The position numbers and the translations under genes are program-made. A DNA stretch of 64,000 nucleotides. Source: Sporomusa termitida (GTDB taxonomy: Bacteria > Bacillota > Negativicutes > Sporomusales > Sporomusaceae). The notes beneath the pieces were generated by a model, which saw only the letters and a list, made by a program, of their open reading frames with translations, did no database searches and was not told the DNA's origin. The DNA lies in the NCBI RefSeq assembly GCF_007641255.1, contig NZ_CP036259.1, positions 1,116,001 through 1,180,000 on the forward strand. Direction: 5' to 3'. Numbering within the stretch: position 1 is the stretch's first letter; each line of letters begins with the position of its first letter. Positions 42,280 through 50,958 of this stretch are shown here, piece by piece.

Positions 42280-44178
42280 ATGGCCAGTTCCAGCGGAACA
42301 GTCACGACAACCACCGTCAATGGCACGACCAGGCTTACCGGGCTGTCATCCGGCATTGACGTGGATTCTATCGTTGAACAGCTTATGGCTGCTGAGAAAA
42401 CGAAATTAAACCGGCTTAATCAGCAGGCCCAGTTAATTGAATGGAAACAAGAAGCCTACCGCGATGTAATCAGTGATATCCAGACCTTTGCCAATACCTA
42501 CTTCAATGTGACTTCGAGCAGCAGTATTATGCGGAAGAGTACCTTCCAGGCCTTTTCCGTCAGCAGCAGCAGCAGCGCGGTTACTGCTGCTTATAGCAGT
42601 GATGCGGTTGCGGGCTCGCACACCATCAGCGTCAGCCAGCTGGCTACGGCGGCAGCCAAGCAGACCAGCGGCCGCCTGTCCAAGGACATTGAGGGGACGG
42701 CGCAAGCCAGCTTCACGGCGGCAGCCGGAAAAAGTTTCGTTATGACTGTCGACGGCACTGACTACACGATTGTCCTGGCGGACACTGTCACTGATGTCGA
42801 CGGGCTGCAGGCCGCCGTCGATACGGCTGTCGGCGGCGGCAAAGTGGCAGTCGGGGCTGACAGTGACGGTGTCCTTACGATCGCTGCGGCTGACGATAGC
42901 GGTGTCCAGTCCATAAGTATCAGTGATGCCGACAGTGACAGCGCGTTGAGCGATTTGGGCCTGACCGCCGGGGCCGCGAACCGGATTGATACCGCAAGCA
43001 CACTGGCCGAAATGGCCGCCGCGATGGCCGGCAGTTTCGACTTTGACAGCGATGGGCAGGTTGCTCTGACCATTAATGGGGTTAGTTTTGCTTTTGACCA
43101 GGATGTGACGCTGGCGGCAATGCTGACAGAAATCAATGACAGCGACGCCGGCGTTACCATGAAATATGACGCACTTGCCGATCAACTGGTGCTGACGGCG
43201 GATAAGACCGGGGCTGGCAACACGCTGGCGGTTACCGAGACCGGCAGCAGTTTTTTGACGGCCGCCCTGGGCCGGGAAACCGTAGCCGGGGTGGATGCCA
43301 AGCTGACCGTGGACGGCGTCAGTCTGACCCGCAGTTCGAATACAGTTACTGTGGACGGTATTACCTATACTTTGAACAAGGAAACCACGGAAGAAGCCAC
43401 TGTCAGTGTGGCCCAGGACGTCGATACTGTTTACAATAATATTACCAGTTTTGTCGATGCCTATAATGAGTTGATCAGTTCCCTGAACAGCCTGCTGTCA
43501 GAAGCCTATGATTCTGATTATCCGCCGCTGACCGAAGACCAAAAGGCGGAAATGTCGGAGGACGAAATAGCAAGCTGGGAGAAAAAGGCCAAGGTAGGAT
43601 TATTGACCGGGGATACAACCCTGCGCAGTTTTCTGAGCAATATGCGCAATGCGATTATTGACTCTGTTGCCGGGCTTGCCACCAGTATTACCAGTATTGG
43701 CATTACCACAGGCACCTATGACGAGAAGGGGAAGCTGTACATTGACGAAGACACGCTAAAGGAGGCTATCCAGAGTAACCCGGAAGGTGTTATGACGTTG
43801 TTCACGCAGACTTCTGCCAGCTATCCCGGCACTACCTCGGTGCGTAAGCTCAATGCCGGTGCCCGGGCTGTACGTGCCAGTGAAGAGGGGATCGCTTACC
43901 GCATCTACGATATCCTGCAGGATAATATTTCCACAATCAGCGACCGTAATGGCAATAAAGGGTTGCTGCTGGTAAAGGCCGGGACGGAAAATGACACATC
44001 GGCCAGCGACAACATGCTTACCGAGCAGCTGGAAGCGCTGCAGAAGCGGATTACTAAGGAAGAAAACAGACTGGACGATAAAGAAGACCAGCTTTATGCG
44101 CAGTATACCACACTGGAAACATATATCAGCACCATGAATGCCCAGCTGTCGGCTCTGTCTTCGTATCTTTCGTCCTGA
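42280..44178 (+). CDS. fliD: Flagellar filament cap protein FliD (HAP2)
   Basis: A 632-residue protein. The N-terminal RLTGLSSGIDVDSIVEQLMAAEKTKLNRL and the WKQEAYRDVISDI motif mark FliD; a flagellin_IN-type segment (TLAAMLTEINDSDAGVTMKYD) follows and the C-terminal coiled coil (RITKEENRLDDKEDQLYAQYTTLETYISTMNAQLSALSSYL) completes the cap subunit. It directs insertion of flagellin at the filament tip. Start ATG follows GGAGGAGGG. Confidence 0.93.
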   Translation: MASSSGTVTTTTVNGTTRLTGLSSGIDVDSIVEQLMAAEKTKLNRLNQQAQLIEWKQEAYRDVISDIQTFANTYFNVTSSSSIMRKSTFQAFSVSSSSSAVTAAYSSDAVAGSHTISVSQLATAAAKQTSGRLSKDIEGTAQASFTAAAGKSFVMTVDGTDYTIVLADTVTDVDGLQAAVDTAVGGGKVAVGADSDGVLTIAAADDSGVQSISISDADSDSALSDLGLTAGAANRIDTASTLAEMAAAMAGSFDFDSDGQVALTINGVSFAFDQDVTLAAMLTEINDSDAGVTMKYDALADQLVLTADKTGAGNTLAVTETGSSFLTAALGRETVAGVDAKLTVDGVSLTRSSNTVTVDGITYTLNKETTEEATVSVAQDVDTVYNNITSFVDAYNELISSLNSLLSEAYDSDYPPLTEDQKAEMSEDEIASWEKKAKVGLLTGDTTLRSFLSNMRNAIIDSVAGLATSITSIGITTGTYDEKGKLYIDEDTLKEAIQSNPEGVMTLFTQTSASYPGTTSVRKLNAGARAVRASEEGIAYRIYDILQDNISTISDRNGNKGLLLVKAGTENDTSASDNMLTEQLEALQKRITKEENRLDDKEDQLYAQYTTLETYISTMNAQLSALSSYLSS

Positions 44179-44192
44179 CAGGAGGTGACCTG

Positions 44193-44609
44193 ATGCTTTA
44201 CAGAGATAGTAAAGAGCTTTTAGGCAGGAAACTCACGATTATCAGAAAGCTTAATACCAATACGGCAACGCAAAGCCGTTTTGTCCGCAGGCGGGAGCTA
44301 AGGGGGCTGAACCGCCTGCTCAGAGAACGGGCAGTTTTGATCGATGAACTTGTTACTGTCAACGCTAAGCTGCAAGGTGATAAACATTGCCAATACTCCG
44401 CTGAATTGCAAGCAATGGCTGCTGCCATCGAAAAGGAGCAAAAAGCGGCCCTGACTGCTTGTGATCAGGTTCTCCGGGAAGCGCTGGTCGAGCATCGGCA
44501 GATTGCGGCGGAACTCAATAACATCAAGGTACTGCGTCAGGCCAAAGGCCGCTATCTTCAGCAGTGGACGGTAATGGCGGCAGGGGCCAATTTTAATGCC
44601 AGAGGCTGA
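44193..44609 (+). CDS. Flagellar export chaperone-like protein (FlgN/FliT type)
   Basis: A 138-residue helical protein 14 nt after fliD with a strong AGGAGGTGA. Charged helices (RELRGLNRLLRERAVLIDELVTVN, EKEQKAALTACDQVLREALVEHRQIAAELNNIK) fit the small chaperones FlgN or FliT that carry hook-associated proteins to the export gate. Sequence alone does not decide between them. A terminator follows. Confidence 0.6.
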   Translation: MLYRDSKELLGRKLTIIRKLNTNTATQSRFVRRRELRGLNRLLRERAVLIDELVTVNAKLQGDKHCQYSAELQAMAAAIEKEQKAALTACDQVLREALVEHRQIAAELNNIKVLRQAKGRYLQQWTVMAAGANFNARG

Positions 44610-44648
44610 ACAAAAATCTCACTTCGACTCGAAGTGAGATTTTTGTTC
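44608..44648 (+). terminator. Terminator of the flagellar hook/cap operon
   Basis: GAACAAAAATCTCACTTCG and CGAAGTGAGATTTTTGTTC are near-perfect arms around ACT. Confidence 0.85.
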
Positions 44649-44666
44649 CCCCAGTGGTCGCAGGAA

Positions 44667-44702
44667 AAACTCCCCGCTTCTAAGGAAGGGGGAGTTTTTT
44701 TC
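44667..44702. terminator. Bidirectional terminator next to flagellin
   Basis: AAAAACTCCCCGCTTC and GGAAGGGGGAGTTTTTTT pair across a short loop, just after the flagellin stop on the minus strand and after the plus-strand operon. It can end both transcripts. Confidence 0.75.
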
Positions 44703-44714
44703 CTATTCCTGTTG

Positions 44715-46532
44715 TTATTGCAGGAGAGACAATACTTGCTGGGGCAGCTGGTTGGCCTGCGCCAGCATGGCGGTGGCAGCCTGGTTGAGGGTGCTCAGTT
44801 TGGTATACTCCGCCATCTCGGAAGCCATATCAACATCACGAATGCGGGATTCGGCCGAAGTCAGGTTTTCGCTGGAGGTCGTCAGGTTGTTGATGGTGTG
44901 CTCCAGACGGTTCTGCACGGCGCCCAGTTTGGAGCGCTCAGCGGATACGGTGCTGGTAGCGGCATCAATAACACTAATGGCGGCTGTTGCTTTGTCGGCA
45001 CTGGAGACGTCAAGGGCGTACTCGGTATTGGTGTCTGAAGTCCCGTCAGTTACTTCCGATACGGCTTTATAGGTAGCGGTTACATCATTGCCGTCATTGT
45101 CTTTTACCGTAACGCTGCTGCCGGAGGCTGTCGAAGACACCAGCAGGGCCTGGGAACGCATGTCATTAATGCTGAGGGACATGGTTTGGCCGGTGTTGGC
45201 ACCGATCTGGAAGGTTGCCTTGAAGGCCTCCTGCACGCCGCCGTCTTTAACGGTAATGCTGTTGCCGGCTTCACCCAGAGAATCGCTGCCGGCGGTAATG
45301 ACCAGCTTGCTGGCGGTAGTGGCGTCCTGGCTCAGGACAACACCGTCAATTTTAGTACCTACCTGGGCCACGATGTTTTTCACAAGCTCATCGGCTTTGT
45401 CGGTATACGAGCCGGCCGCGAGTGCGGTGCTGATATTAACGCCAATGGCGCTGCCGGTGTAGGCGCCGTCATCGGCATTGTAGAATTCAATCTGAGTGCC
45501 GTTGATGGTCAGGCCTGTCCCCACCAGGGCCTTAATGTTGGCATCGGTTGTAGCTGCATCAGTCTCTTCCAGGGAAGTGAAATCAATGGCTTTCGTTGCC
45601 TGGGTATAGGTGGTGGTGCCGACACTGGCGGTGGCACCAGTCAAAGCGATAGTACCGCTTGCAGTGGCGGCGGCAATATTGCCTTTGGCGCCGTCCAGCG
45701 TGCCGCCATCATCAGTTTTCACCGCAGTAATGGCTACAGCGTCGCCTGTAACTGTGACGGTGTAATTGCCTTTCAGCGTGCTGTTGGCGTTAATCATTTC
45801 CTGTAAAGCGCTGCCTAAGCCGGCTGCGGTAGTTGCGGCAGTAGGCGTCCCGTCAATAGCCACACTGGCGCTGTTGGCAGTCACCTCATAGCCGGTATTG
45901 TCGGCAGTGCCGGAGCCGCTGGCTGTAAAGGTAACTTTCAACGACTCACCGTTAATGGTAAATGTGGCGGTATCGCCGGCAGCAGCAGCGGTTCCAACTG
46001 TAGCTGTCTGGGTTGCCTGCGTATAGTCGGTTTTACCGGCAGTGTTACCGGTTCCCACGCCCAATGTTCCGTCAGTAACCAGCTTGGTGGCTGTTAGATT
46101 TGTCTGGCCGTCCCCTTTTAGCAGGTTTTTGGTATTAAATTCGGTTGTATTGCCAATCCGGTTCAGCTCTGAGGTTAACTGGGTCATTTCATCCTGCACG
46201 GCAGTGCGGTCATCATCGGTTAAGGTGTCGGTGGAAGCCTGAACCGCCAGTTCGCGCATCCGCTGGAGGATACTGGTGGATTCGTCCAGGGCGCCTTCTG
46301 CGGTTTGCACTAAGGAAATCGCATCCTGGGCGTTGGCGCTGGCCTGATCGAGACCGCGGATCTGGCCGCGCATTTTTTCGGAGATGGCCAGGCCGGCGGC
46401 ATCGTCGGCGGCACTGTTAATGCGGTAGCCGGAGGACAGTTTCTCCAGGGACGAGTTCATGAGACCGTTGTTTTTGTTTAACTGATTGTAGGTGTTCAGA
46501 GCGGACAGATTGGTGTTGATTACCATTCCCAT
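44715..46532 (-). CDS. fliC: Flagellin
   Basis: A 605-residue filament protein. N-terminal [43 protein letters not shown] and C-terminal [36 protein letters not shown] are the conserved D0/D1 halves. The centre (about 150-510) is a Thr/Ala/Gly-rich variable region of the exposed D2/D3 domains. Start ATG follows AAGGAGGAATTTATT. The leader back to 46660 is AT-rich; I could not find a sigma-28 promoter with correct spacing. No csrA or fliW gene is in the window. Confidence 0.95.
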   Translation of the reverse strand: MGMVINTNLSALNTYNQLNKNNGLMNSSLEKLSSGYRINSAADDAAGLAISEKMRGQIRGLDQASANAQDAISLVQTAEGALDESTSILQRMRELAVQASTDTLTDDDRTAVQDEMTQLTSELNRIGNTTEFNTKNLLKGDGQTNLTATKLVTDGTLGVGTGNTAGKTDYTQATQTATVGTAAAAGDTATFTINGESLKVTFTASGSGTADNTGYEVTANSASVAIDGTPTAATTAAGLGSALQEMINANSTLKGNYTVTVTGDAVAITAVKTDDGGTLDGAKGNIAAATASGTIALTGATASVGTTTYTQATKAIDFTSLEETDAATTDANIKALVGTGLTINGTQIEFYNADDGAYTGSAIGVNISTALAAGSYTDKADELVKNIVAQVGTKIDGVVLSQDATTASKLVITAGSDSLGEAGNSITVKDGGVQEAFKATFQIGANTGQTMSLSINDMRSQALLVSSTASGSSVTVKDNDGNDVTATYKAVSEVTDGTSDTNTEYALDVSSADKATAAISVIDAATSTVSAERSKLGAVQNRLEHTINNLTTSSENLTSAESRIRDVDMASEMAEYTKLSTLNQAATAMLAQANQLPQQVLSLLQ

Positions 46533-46705
46533 AATAAATTCCTCCTTGAATTTTGCGTGTTAGCATCCGTGCCGTTTTCGCAACGGGTAAAGCTGGATTC
46601 ACTCCTTTCCTGCTTGTCTGTTAATTAAATCGCCCCCGTTTATTTAGCAAATGTTTATTAAGCTGTTAGAAAAGTATTAAGAAACAGAAATACAGCTTCC
46701 CGGCC

Positions 46706-46739
46706 AAAAATAAGAAGCCACCGGCGTGTTACCGGTGGC
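46706..46739 (-). terminator. Terminator after response regulator 1
   Basis: On the minus strand GCCACCGG and CCGGTGGC pair around TAACACG and are followed by TTCTTATTTTT. Confidence 0.8.
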
Positions 46740-46774
46740 CTGGCATTATGGTTCGTGATAATGACTGTTGCCGG

Positions 46775-47461
46775 CTAATGCGCAGCACCAGCCCCTTTAT
46801 CCTTGGCATATAGAGAATACCCGACCCCCCAGATTGTTTTTAGATTAGATATGTTGAGTTTTTTGCGTAGGTAATGAATATACAGATTTACGGTTGTAAA
46901 TTCAGCTTCCGAGTAATAGCCCCAGACTTTTTGGATAATCTGCTCTTTGGTCACTACCCGGTCATAATTGCGGATTAAGAGCTCCAGCAGCTGGGATTCC
47001 TTGAGGGTGAGCTGAATGATCTCGCCGGCTTTGCTTACCTGGCAGCGCATCGGGTTGAGCACCAGGTCACCGGCAGCCAATACGTTTTCGGTCAGTTCCT
47101 TACCGCGGCGGCGGGCGAGGGCCTGCAGCCTGGCCAGTAATTCCACGGAAAAGAAGGGCTTGATTAAGTAGTCGTCGGCCCCGGCATTTAAGCCTTCGGC
47201 CCGGTCATCAGGCGAATCCTTGGCCGTTAGAAAAAGCACCGGTGTGTCATGGCCCAGACTGCGGAATTCCCGCAGGACGGCCAGGCCGTCCTGATAAGGC
47301 AGCATCCGGTCCAGGATAATAATGTCATAGACGCCCGTGCAGGCCATATCGATCCCGGTCTGGCCATCCAAAGCGGCATCGACCACATAGCCGTTTCTTT
47401 TCAATAAATGTGATAATGAGTCGACTAATCTACTCTCATCCTCTACTAGCAGCAGTTTCAT
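46775..47461 (-). CDS. OmpR-family response regulator, orphan 1
   Basis: A 228-residue regulator. ATG 47461 (MKLLLVEDESRL) follows AAAGGATG; upstream in-frame codons have no SD. The receiver has the acidic pair E7-D8, phosphoacceptor D51 in YDIIILDRMLPYQDG, LTAKDSP and IKPF. The winged helix has LTLKESQLLELLIRNY, VTKEQIIQKVWGYYSE and VNLYIHYLRKKLN. No kinase gene is adjacent. A paralogue with the same length lies directly upstream at 47615. Its position behind flagellin makes a role in motility possible but unproven. Confidence 0.88.
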   Translation of the reverse strand: MKLLLVEDESRLVDSLSHLLKRNGYVVDAALDGQTGIDMACTGVYDIIILDRMLPYQDGLAVLREFRSLGHDTPVLFLTAKDSPDDRAEGLNAGADDYLIKPFFSVELLARLQALARRRGKELTENVLAAGDLVLNPMRCQVSKAGEIIQLTLKESQLLELLIRNYDRVVTKEQIIQKVWGYYSEAEFTTVNLYIHYLRKKLNISNLKTIWGVGYSLYAKDKGAGAAH

Positions 47462-47529
47462 CCCAAACATCCTTTTTAATGCCACAACCTTGTGAATGAT
47501 TATCCGTCCGTGGATGTTTTTTAACCCCA

Positions 47530-47619
47530 TCAGAATTATAAAAATTCGATGCTATATCTAAGCGATAAGAAAAAGCTTTACCCTAACGGACCCCGCGGCC
47601 TGAAGGGCTTGGCATCAGC
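47530..47619 (+). repeat. Structured intergenic repeat, copy B (shortened)
   Basis: CAGAATTATAAAAATTCGAT, GCTATATCTAAGCGATAAG, AAAAAGCTTTACCC, then a shortened middle, CCTGAAGGGCTTGGCATCAG. It fills the gap between the two regulator genes and just touches the end of the second. Confidence 0.6.
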
Positions 47620-48301
47620 CGTACGAGGCCTCGGCAATGTCGGTATCCTGCAAGGAATACCCAATACCCCGCAGGGTCTTGATACCCGGGATATTTAATT
47701 TTTTCCGCAGATAATGAATGTACAGGTCAACATTGGCCCGGGTTGCCGGGGAGGAGAGGCCCCAGATTTTTTTTACTATATACTCCTTGGTAACCACCTG
47801 GCGGTAATTACGCATTAACAACTCCAGCAGCATTGTTTCCTTGGCGGTCAGCTGAAAGGTGGCGGCGCCCTTAATGACTTCACCCCGCTGAGGGTCTAAG
47901 GTGAAGCCGGCGGCACAGAGTGTTGTTCCCAGGAGCTTCCGGTCTTTGCGGCGGGCCAGGGCCCGCAGTCTTGCCAGCAATTCTTCGCCGGTAAAGGGTT
48001 TGGTCAGGTAATCATCGGCACCGGCATCCAGGCCGGCGATGCGATCGGCGGCAGTAGACTTGGCTGTTAAGAACAGGACTGGAGTTTCATGGCCTTGACT
48101 GCGAAACTCTTTTAATAAGGTCAGATCATCCTTGCGGGGGAGGATTCTCTCCAGGATGATCAGGTCATAACTGCCCGTGCCGGCCATTGCGGCGCCCCTG
48201 TCGCCATTAGGGGCAGAATTGACCTGGAACCCGTTTTTACATAATAAACAGGATAAGGCGGCAACCAACTGCCCTTGGTCATGTACCAGCAGCAATTTCA
48301 T
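47615..48301 (-). CDS. OmpR-family response regulator, orphan 2, with Glu at the phosphorylation site
   Basis: A 228-residue paralogue of the gene at 46775, colinear along its whole length. The receiver has lost key residues: E7 is replaced by H (VHDQG), and the phosphoacceptor position 51 is Glu (YDLIILERILP). Switch residues in FLTAKS and the K in TKPF remain. The DNA-binding domain is intact (LTAKETMLLELLMRNY, VDLYIHYLRKKLN). Asp-to-Glu changes often mimic the phosphorylated state, so this protein may be constitutively active or phosphorylation-independent. No kinase is adjacent. Confidence 0.85.
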   Translation of the reverse strand: MKLLLVHDQGQLVAALSCLLCKNGFQVNSAPNGDRGAAMAGTGSYDLIILERILPRKDDLTLLKEFRSQGHETPVLFLTAKSTAADRIAGLDAGADDYLTKPFTGEELLARLRALARRKDRKLLGTTLCAAGFTLDPQRGEVIKGAATFQLTAKETMLLELLMRNYRQVVTKEYIVKKIWGLSSPATRANVDLYIHYLRKKLNIPGIKTLRGIGYSLQDTDIAEASYG

Positions 48302-48509
48302 ATACGACTTCCTTTACGCCACAACCATGTGAAAAATTTTCCGTCCCTGGATACTTTTCCTAAGTCTATTCTGGCAGATATTTATTGGAATTTTGTTTGG
48401 TTTACTGAATGTCTCTGTTTAAAGTTAATAAACTGTTAATATTTACGGGGGTTATGGCGGCTTGTCAGGGCAAATAAATAAATGGGGCCAGCCTAAGCGA
48501 GCCCCAAAG

Positions 48510-48551
48510 AAAAAGCGACGACGCAGCCCGGCAGTAGCCGGGGCGTCTCGC
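48510..48551 (-). terminator. Terminator of a small gene
   Basis: On the minus strand GCGAGACGCCCCGGC and GCCGGGCTGCGTCGTCGC pair with small bulges around TACT and are followed by TTTTTC. Confidence 0.75.
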
Positions 48552-48578
48552 TGTTAACAATAAAATAAACAATACTTA

Positions 48579-48728
48579 TCAGAGGGAAAGCCGGCGACCA
48601 AAGGCGGGACCGCCTTCCCGGGCCGCTTTACTGTAGCCGGCATCGTTGGTGCCGGCCAGGTTGAGGATATGATCGACTCTGGCAAAAATGTAGCGGTTAA
48701 AAGCCTGGATTAACATCCTTGTTAGCAT
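48579..48728 (-). CDS. Small protein of 49 residues, unknown
   Basis: The frame starts at ATG 48728, 8 nt after a full AGGAGG, and reads MLTRMLIQAFNRYIFARVDH, then ILNLAGTNDAGYSKAAREGG, then PAFGRRLSL and TGA. A good SD, a matching terminator 28 nt beyond the stop and protein-like composition support it. The N-terminal 20 residues could form an amphipathic helix. I do not recognise it. It lies upstream of the two orphan response regulators in the same direction. Confidence 0.6.
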   Translation of the reverse strand: MLTRMLIQAFNRYIFARVDHILNLAGTNDAGYSKAAREGGPAFGRRLSL

Positions 48729-48930
48729 AACCCGGTCCTCCTGTCCGGCCCCGGGCCGGTAGCGCCCGCCCGCCGCCTGGCGCCTGCGGCCCGGCCGGCA
48801 GAGTGGCGGCCGGCGTCGGGGTCCGGTAGCGCAGACCGTTGGCTTGAGCCGGGTTCTATATATATACCCCCTATTGGGCTGGGGCAGAGGCTGCAGGGCA
48901 GCCCTGCCGTCAGCTTTTTACAGGGGGAAA

Positions 48931-49149
48931 TCAAAAAGCGCATGCGAGGTTTTTTACCCTACACATGCGCTTGGCTTTGATGTCTGCTATATCCTCATCA
49001 ATCCCAACAAACCGGACCTGCCCGGCAGGTCCAGCAAGGGCGCAAACCGGCCAGCCCAAATGGCTGCCTTGCTGCCGGCAATTGGCGATCAGGAGAGGCT
49101 GAATGTTTTGCTGCGTCCAGTCGCACTCACAGCCGGAGCCTGCCGGCAA
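48931..49149 (-). CDS. Possible small cysteine-rich protein
   Basis: A 72-residue frame starting at TTG 49149 just after AAGGAAGG. It has six cysteines (GCECDW near the start, ANCRQQ, PVCALA, RMCRV, LACAF) and a charged centre QVRFVGIDEDIADIKAK. Cysteine spacing is not that of a known zinc or iron-sulfur motif. Spacing of the SD is short, so it may be spurious. The region between it and the 49-residue gene (48729-48930) is GC-rich and shows no other frame I trust. Confidence 0.35.
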   Translation of the reverse strand: MPAGSGCECDWTQQNIQPLLIANCRQQGSHLGWPVCALAGPAGQVRFVGIDEDIADIKAKRMCRVKNLACAF

Positions 49150-49175
49150 CGTCCTTCCTTTTATACCCGGCTCCC

Positions 49176-49208
49176 CGCTTGTCTTGCGGCAGAAGCGCGG
49201 TGTATAAT
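49176..49208 (+). promoter_or_regulatory. Strong promoter with extended -10
   Basis: TTGTCT and TATAAT lie about 18 bp apart, and TG precedes TATAAT as TGTATAATAG. No open frame follows for 390 nt. Confidence 0.6.
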
Positions 49209-49213
49209 AGTAA

Positions 49214-49398
49214 CGTCGTCGTGGACAGCTTGACTGTTACGTGTAGGTGCTTGGTTCACCTGGCGCGGGCCTGGAAGTGCTTGCGACACTTTCGATTTCC
49301 ATATATTTCCGATTAGAGCTTGTTTCCGGGCAATTGCAAGCAAAGTTATGCTTTTTCCGGTTCGGGGCGGAAAAAGGCGGGCCGCCTGGCGTTTTTTA
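49214..49398 (+). ncRNA. Candidate structured small RNA
   Basis: The stretch between a strong promoter and a terminator-like end has no coding frame but has several stems: AGGTG...CACCT (49248-49266), GAAGTG...CACTTTC, GCTTG...CAAGC, and GCTTTTTCCG with CGGAAAAAGGC. It ends AGGCGGGCCGCCT followed shortly by GTTTTTT. Length is about 185 nt, near that of 6S RNA, but I could not form the closing stem of 6S, so I leave the class open. Confidence 0.45.
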
Positions 49399-49603
49399 AA
49401 CGGTTGGCGACACGCCCGCAGGGGTATAGTTGGTTTCGGCAGCTCGCCTGTTAATTACAGAGAAAACTGCAGGGCCGGCTCCGGCCGCAGCGCTGTGCCG
49501 GCGGCGTTTAAAAATATCAGCGAATAATTAAACATTAGATATTTCACAGGCAGATTGCCAAGGACAATCCTGCCTACAGTTAACTAAGCTGTTGTTGGCC
49601 ATG

Positions 49604-49888
49604 CTATTTCACCATATAAGGCTGAATCTTTTCCTGCAGATGGCTCCAGGAGCGTTTGGAGAAGACAACCGGTAAAGAAGCTTCTTTGGCTTTGCGTTTA
49701 ATTAATTCGGCGATATTATGGGATATGTAATCTGTTATCACTAAGACCAGATCGGTATTGGCCGGTATTTGAATATCCTCAGATATCCGCTTGCGACCTT
49801 TAAAATGCAACAGCGTTTTGACACCTGCTTTGGAAAGATTGGAAGGTATATTGCCTAACACATCGGCACCGACGATAAATACTGACAT
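49604..49888 (-). CDS. DUF2325 family protein
   Basis: A 94-residue protein with the family's start MSVFIVGADVLGNIP, the centre HFKGRK and the LVLVITDYISHN...KAKEASLPVVFSKRSWSHL pattern. DUF2325 proteins are small Rossmann-like proteins of unknown function. ATG 49888 follows TAGGAGTG. A Fur-type box lies between its promoter and its start, so expression is probably repressed by iron. Confidence 0.8.
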   Translation of the reverse strand: MSVFIVGADVLGNIPSNLSKAGVKTLLHFKGRKRISEDIQIPANTDLVLVITDYISHNIAELIKRKAKEASLPVVFSKRSWSHLQEKIQPYMVK

Positions 49889-49906
49889 AATATCACTCCT
49901 ATCAAT

Positions 49907-49961
49907 TGAAAATTATTATCATTCTCAATTACATTATAATGGACTTGATGCCTCACGTCAA
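49907..49961 (-). promoter_or_regulatory. Iron-regulated (Fur-box) promoter of the DUF2325 gene
   Basis: On the minus strand TTGACG (49961-49956) and TATAAT (49938-49933) are 17 bp apart. Immediately downstream TGAGAATGATAATAATTTTC matches the 7-1-7 Fur consensus (GATAATGATAATCATTATC) at most positions. Confidence 0.7.
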
Positions 49962-50035
49962 TAGGACAATCGGACTATATTTAAAATATAGCCATGGCGG
50001 CGGCAACAGCAGCCACAATCCCCGGCGGTGTGCCG

Positions 50036-50197
50036 TTAAGGCTTGTCCTGGGCTTGCTCGACGGCTACTAGTTTTACATCAGTCTGGTAGGTAAGCGGCA
50101 TTGTGCTGGCCACTTCAAAATAGGCGTCGGCATAATTGCCGGCAATGACAGACTCACCGGTTTCCCGGCCGTCAATAATAACGCGGTATACTGGCAT
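50036..50197 (-). CDS. Small protein of 53 residues, unknown
   Basis: The frame begins at ATG 50197 after GGGGAGGTG and reads MPVYRVIIDGRETGESVIAG, NYADAYFEVASTMPLTYQTD and a tail ending QAQDKP. Longer upstream readings lack an SD. It looks like a small beta-sheet protein and shows no signal or membrane segment. I do not recognise a family. It is divergent from the thioesterase gene. Confidence 0.55.
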   Translation of the reverse strand: MPVYRVIIDGRETGESVIAGNYADAYFEVASTMPLTYQTDVKLVAVEQAQDKP

Positions 50198-50342
50198 GTG
50201 TTTTTTCACCTCCCCGATTAGTTTGCCCCGTTTAATGACTAATCCGCCATTGACAAAAATGCCCAAGAAAAGTACAATAAATACGTAAATTCTTCTACCA
50301 GCATGCTGATAGCGTGCTTTTTTTCTTACCCCATTTCGCAGC

Positions 50343-50436
50343 CAGAATCTTAAGGATAAGAAAAATCTATACCTAAAGGGCACAGGTGGCTTCTGCCGGC
50401 GTCCTGAGGGACTTGCCACAAACCAAGTTTTTTATA
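50343..50436 (+). repeat. Structured intergenic repeat, copy C
   Basis: CAGAATCTTAAGGATAAGAA, AAATCTATACCTAAAGGGCA, CAGGTGGCTTCTGCCGGCGT, CCTGAGGGACTTGCCACAAA, then CCAAGTTTTTT. It keeps the core and the terminal T-run of copy A but lacks part of the 5' arm. Confidence 0.7.
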
Positions 50437-50464
50437 ATCAATTAATTTAGGAACGGGATAGCTG

Positions 50465-50878
50465 ATGATTACAGTACGGGAAAAGGTCAGATTTGTGGAA
50501 ACAGACATGATGGGCGTGGTCCACCATGCCAACTACTTTCGCTGGTTTGAGATGGCGAGGGTGGAGTATTTGCGGCAGGCCGGGGTACTGCTTAACGATT
50601 TAATGGCTGAGGATATTGTTTTTCCGATTACCGATGTAGATTGCAAATATCGCCTGTCAGCCAGGTTTGATGATATTATAGTTATCGAAGCGGTGCTGGC
50701 GGAAATGTCCAAAGTAAAGATGGTGTTTACCTACCGGGTGCTGCGTGAGCATGACGGCGCCCTGCTGGCTACAGGCCGTACGCAAAATGCTTTTACTAAC
50801 AGACAGGGGAAAATTGTCCGTCTGCCGGACCACTATTTTAAAAAAATAAGCAGCTCGCTGCCAGATAAGGGTTGTTGA
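50465..50878 (+). CDS. Acyl-CoA thioesterase (YbgC/4HBT family)
   Basis: A 137-residue hotdog-fold protein with the family active-site segment VETDMMGVVHHANYFRWFEMARVEYLRQAG (key D14-x3-V-x-N pattern, TDMMGVVHHANY). These enzymes cut acyl-CoA or acyl-ACP thioesters. Length is normal. SD is weak. It precedes murI in the same direction. Confidence 0.85.
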   Translation: MITVREKVRFVETDMMGVVHHANYFRWFEMARVEYLRQAGVLLNDLMAEDIVFPITDVDCKYRLSARFDDIIVIEAVLAEMSKVKMVFTYRVLREHDGALLATGRTQNAFTNRQGKIVRLPDHYFKKISSSLPDKGC

Positions 50879-50958
50879 CGACACTGCTGCAACAATCCCT
50901 GTCTTTTGCATATTATATATGGCGCCAAGGGAGACTAACTTGATAGGAGGTGGCGTCA

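Noticed and set aside
42433-43185. 250-codon minus-strand frame inside fliD
   Set aside because: Antisense of a well-supported FliD; low-complexity codons of the sense strand create the open frame.
45186-45806. 206-codon plus-strand frame inside flagellin
   Set aside because: Antisense of the variable flagellin region, no SD and no recognisable domain.
46533-46680. Sigma-28 promoter for flagellin
   Set aside because: TAAA and GGCGATTT elements exist on the minus strand but their spacing does not fit the consensus.
49214-49398. 6S RNA
   Set aside because: Length fits, but I could not form the terminal closing stem and large central bubble expected of 6S.
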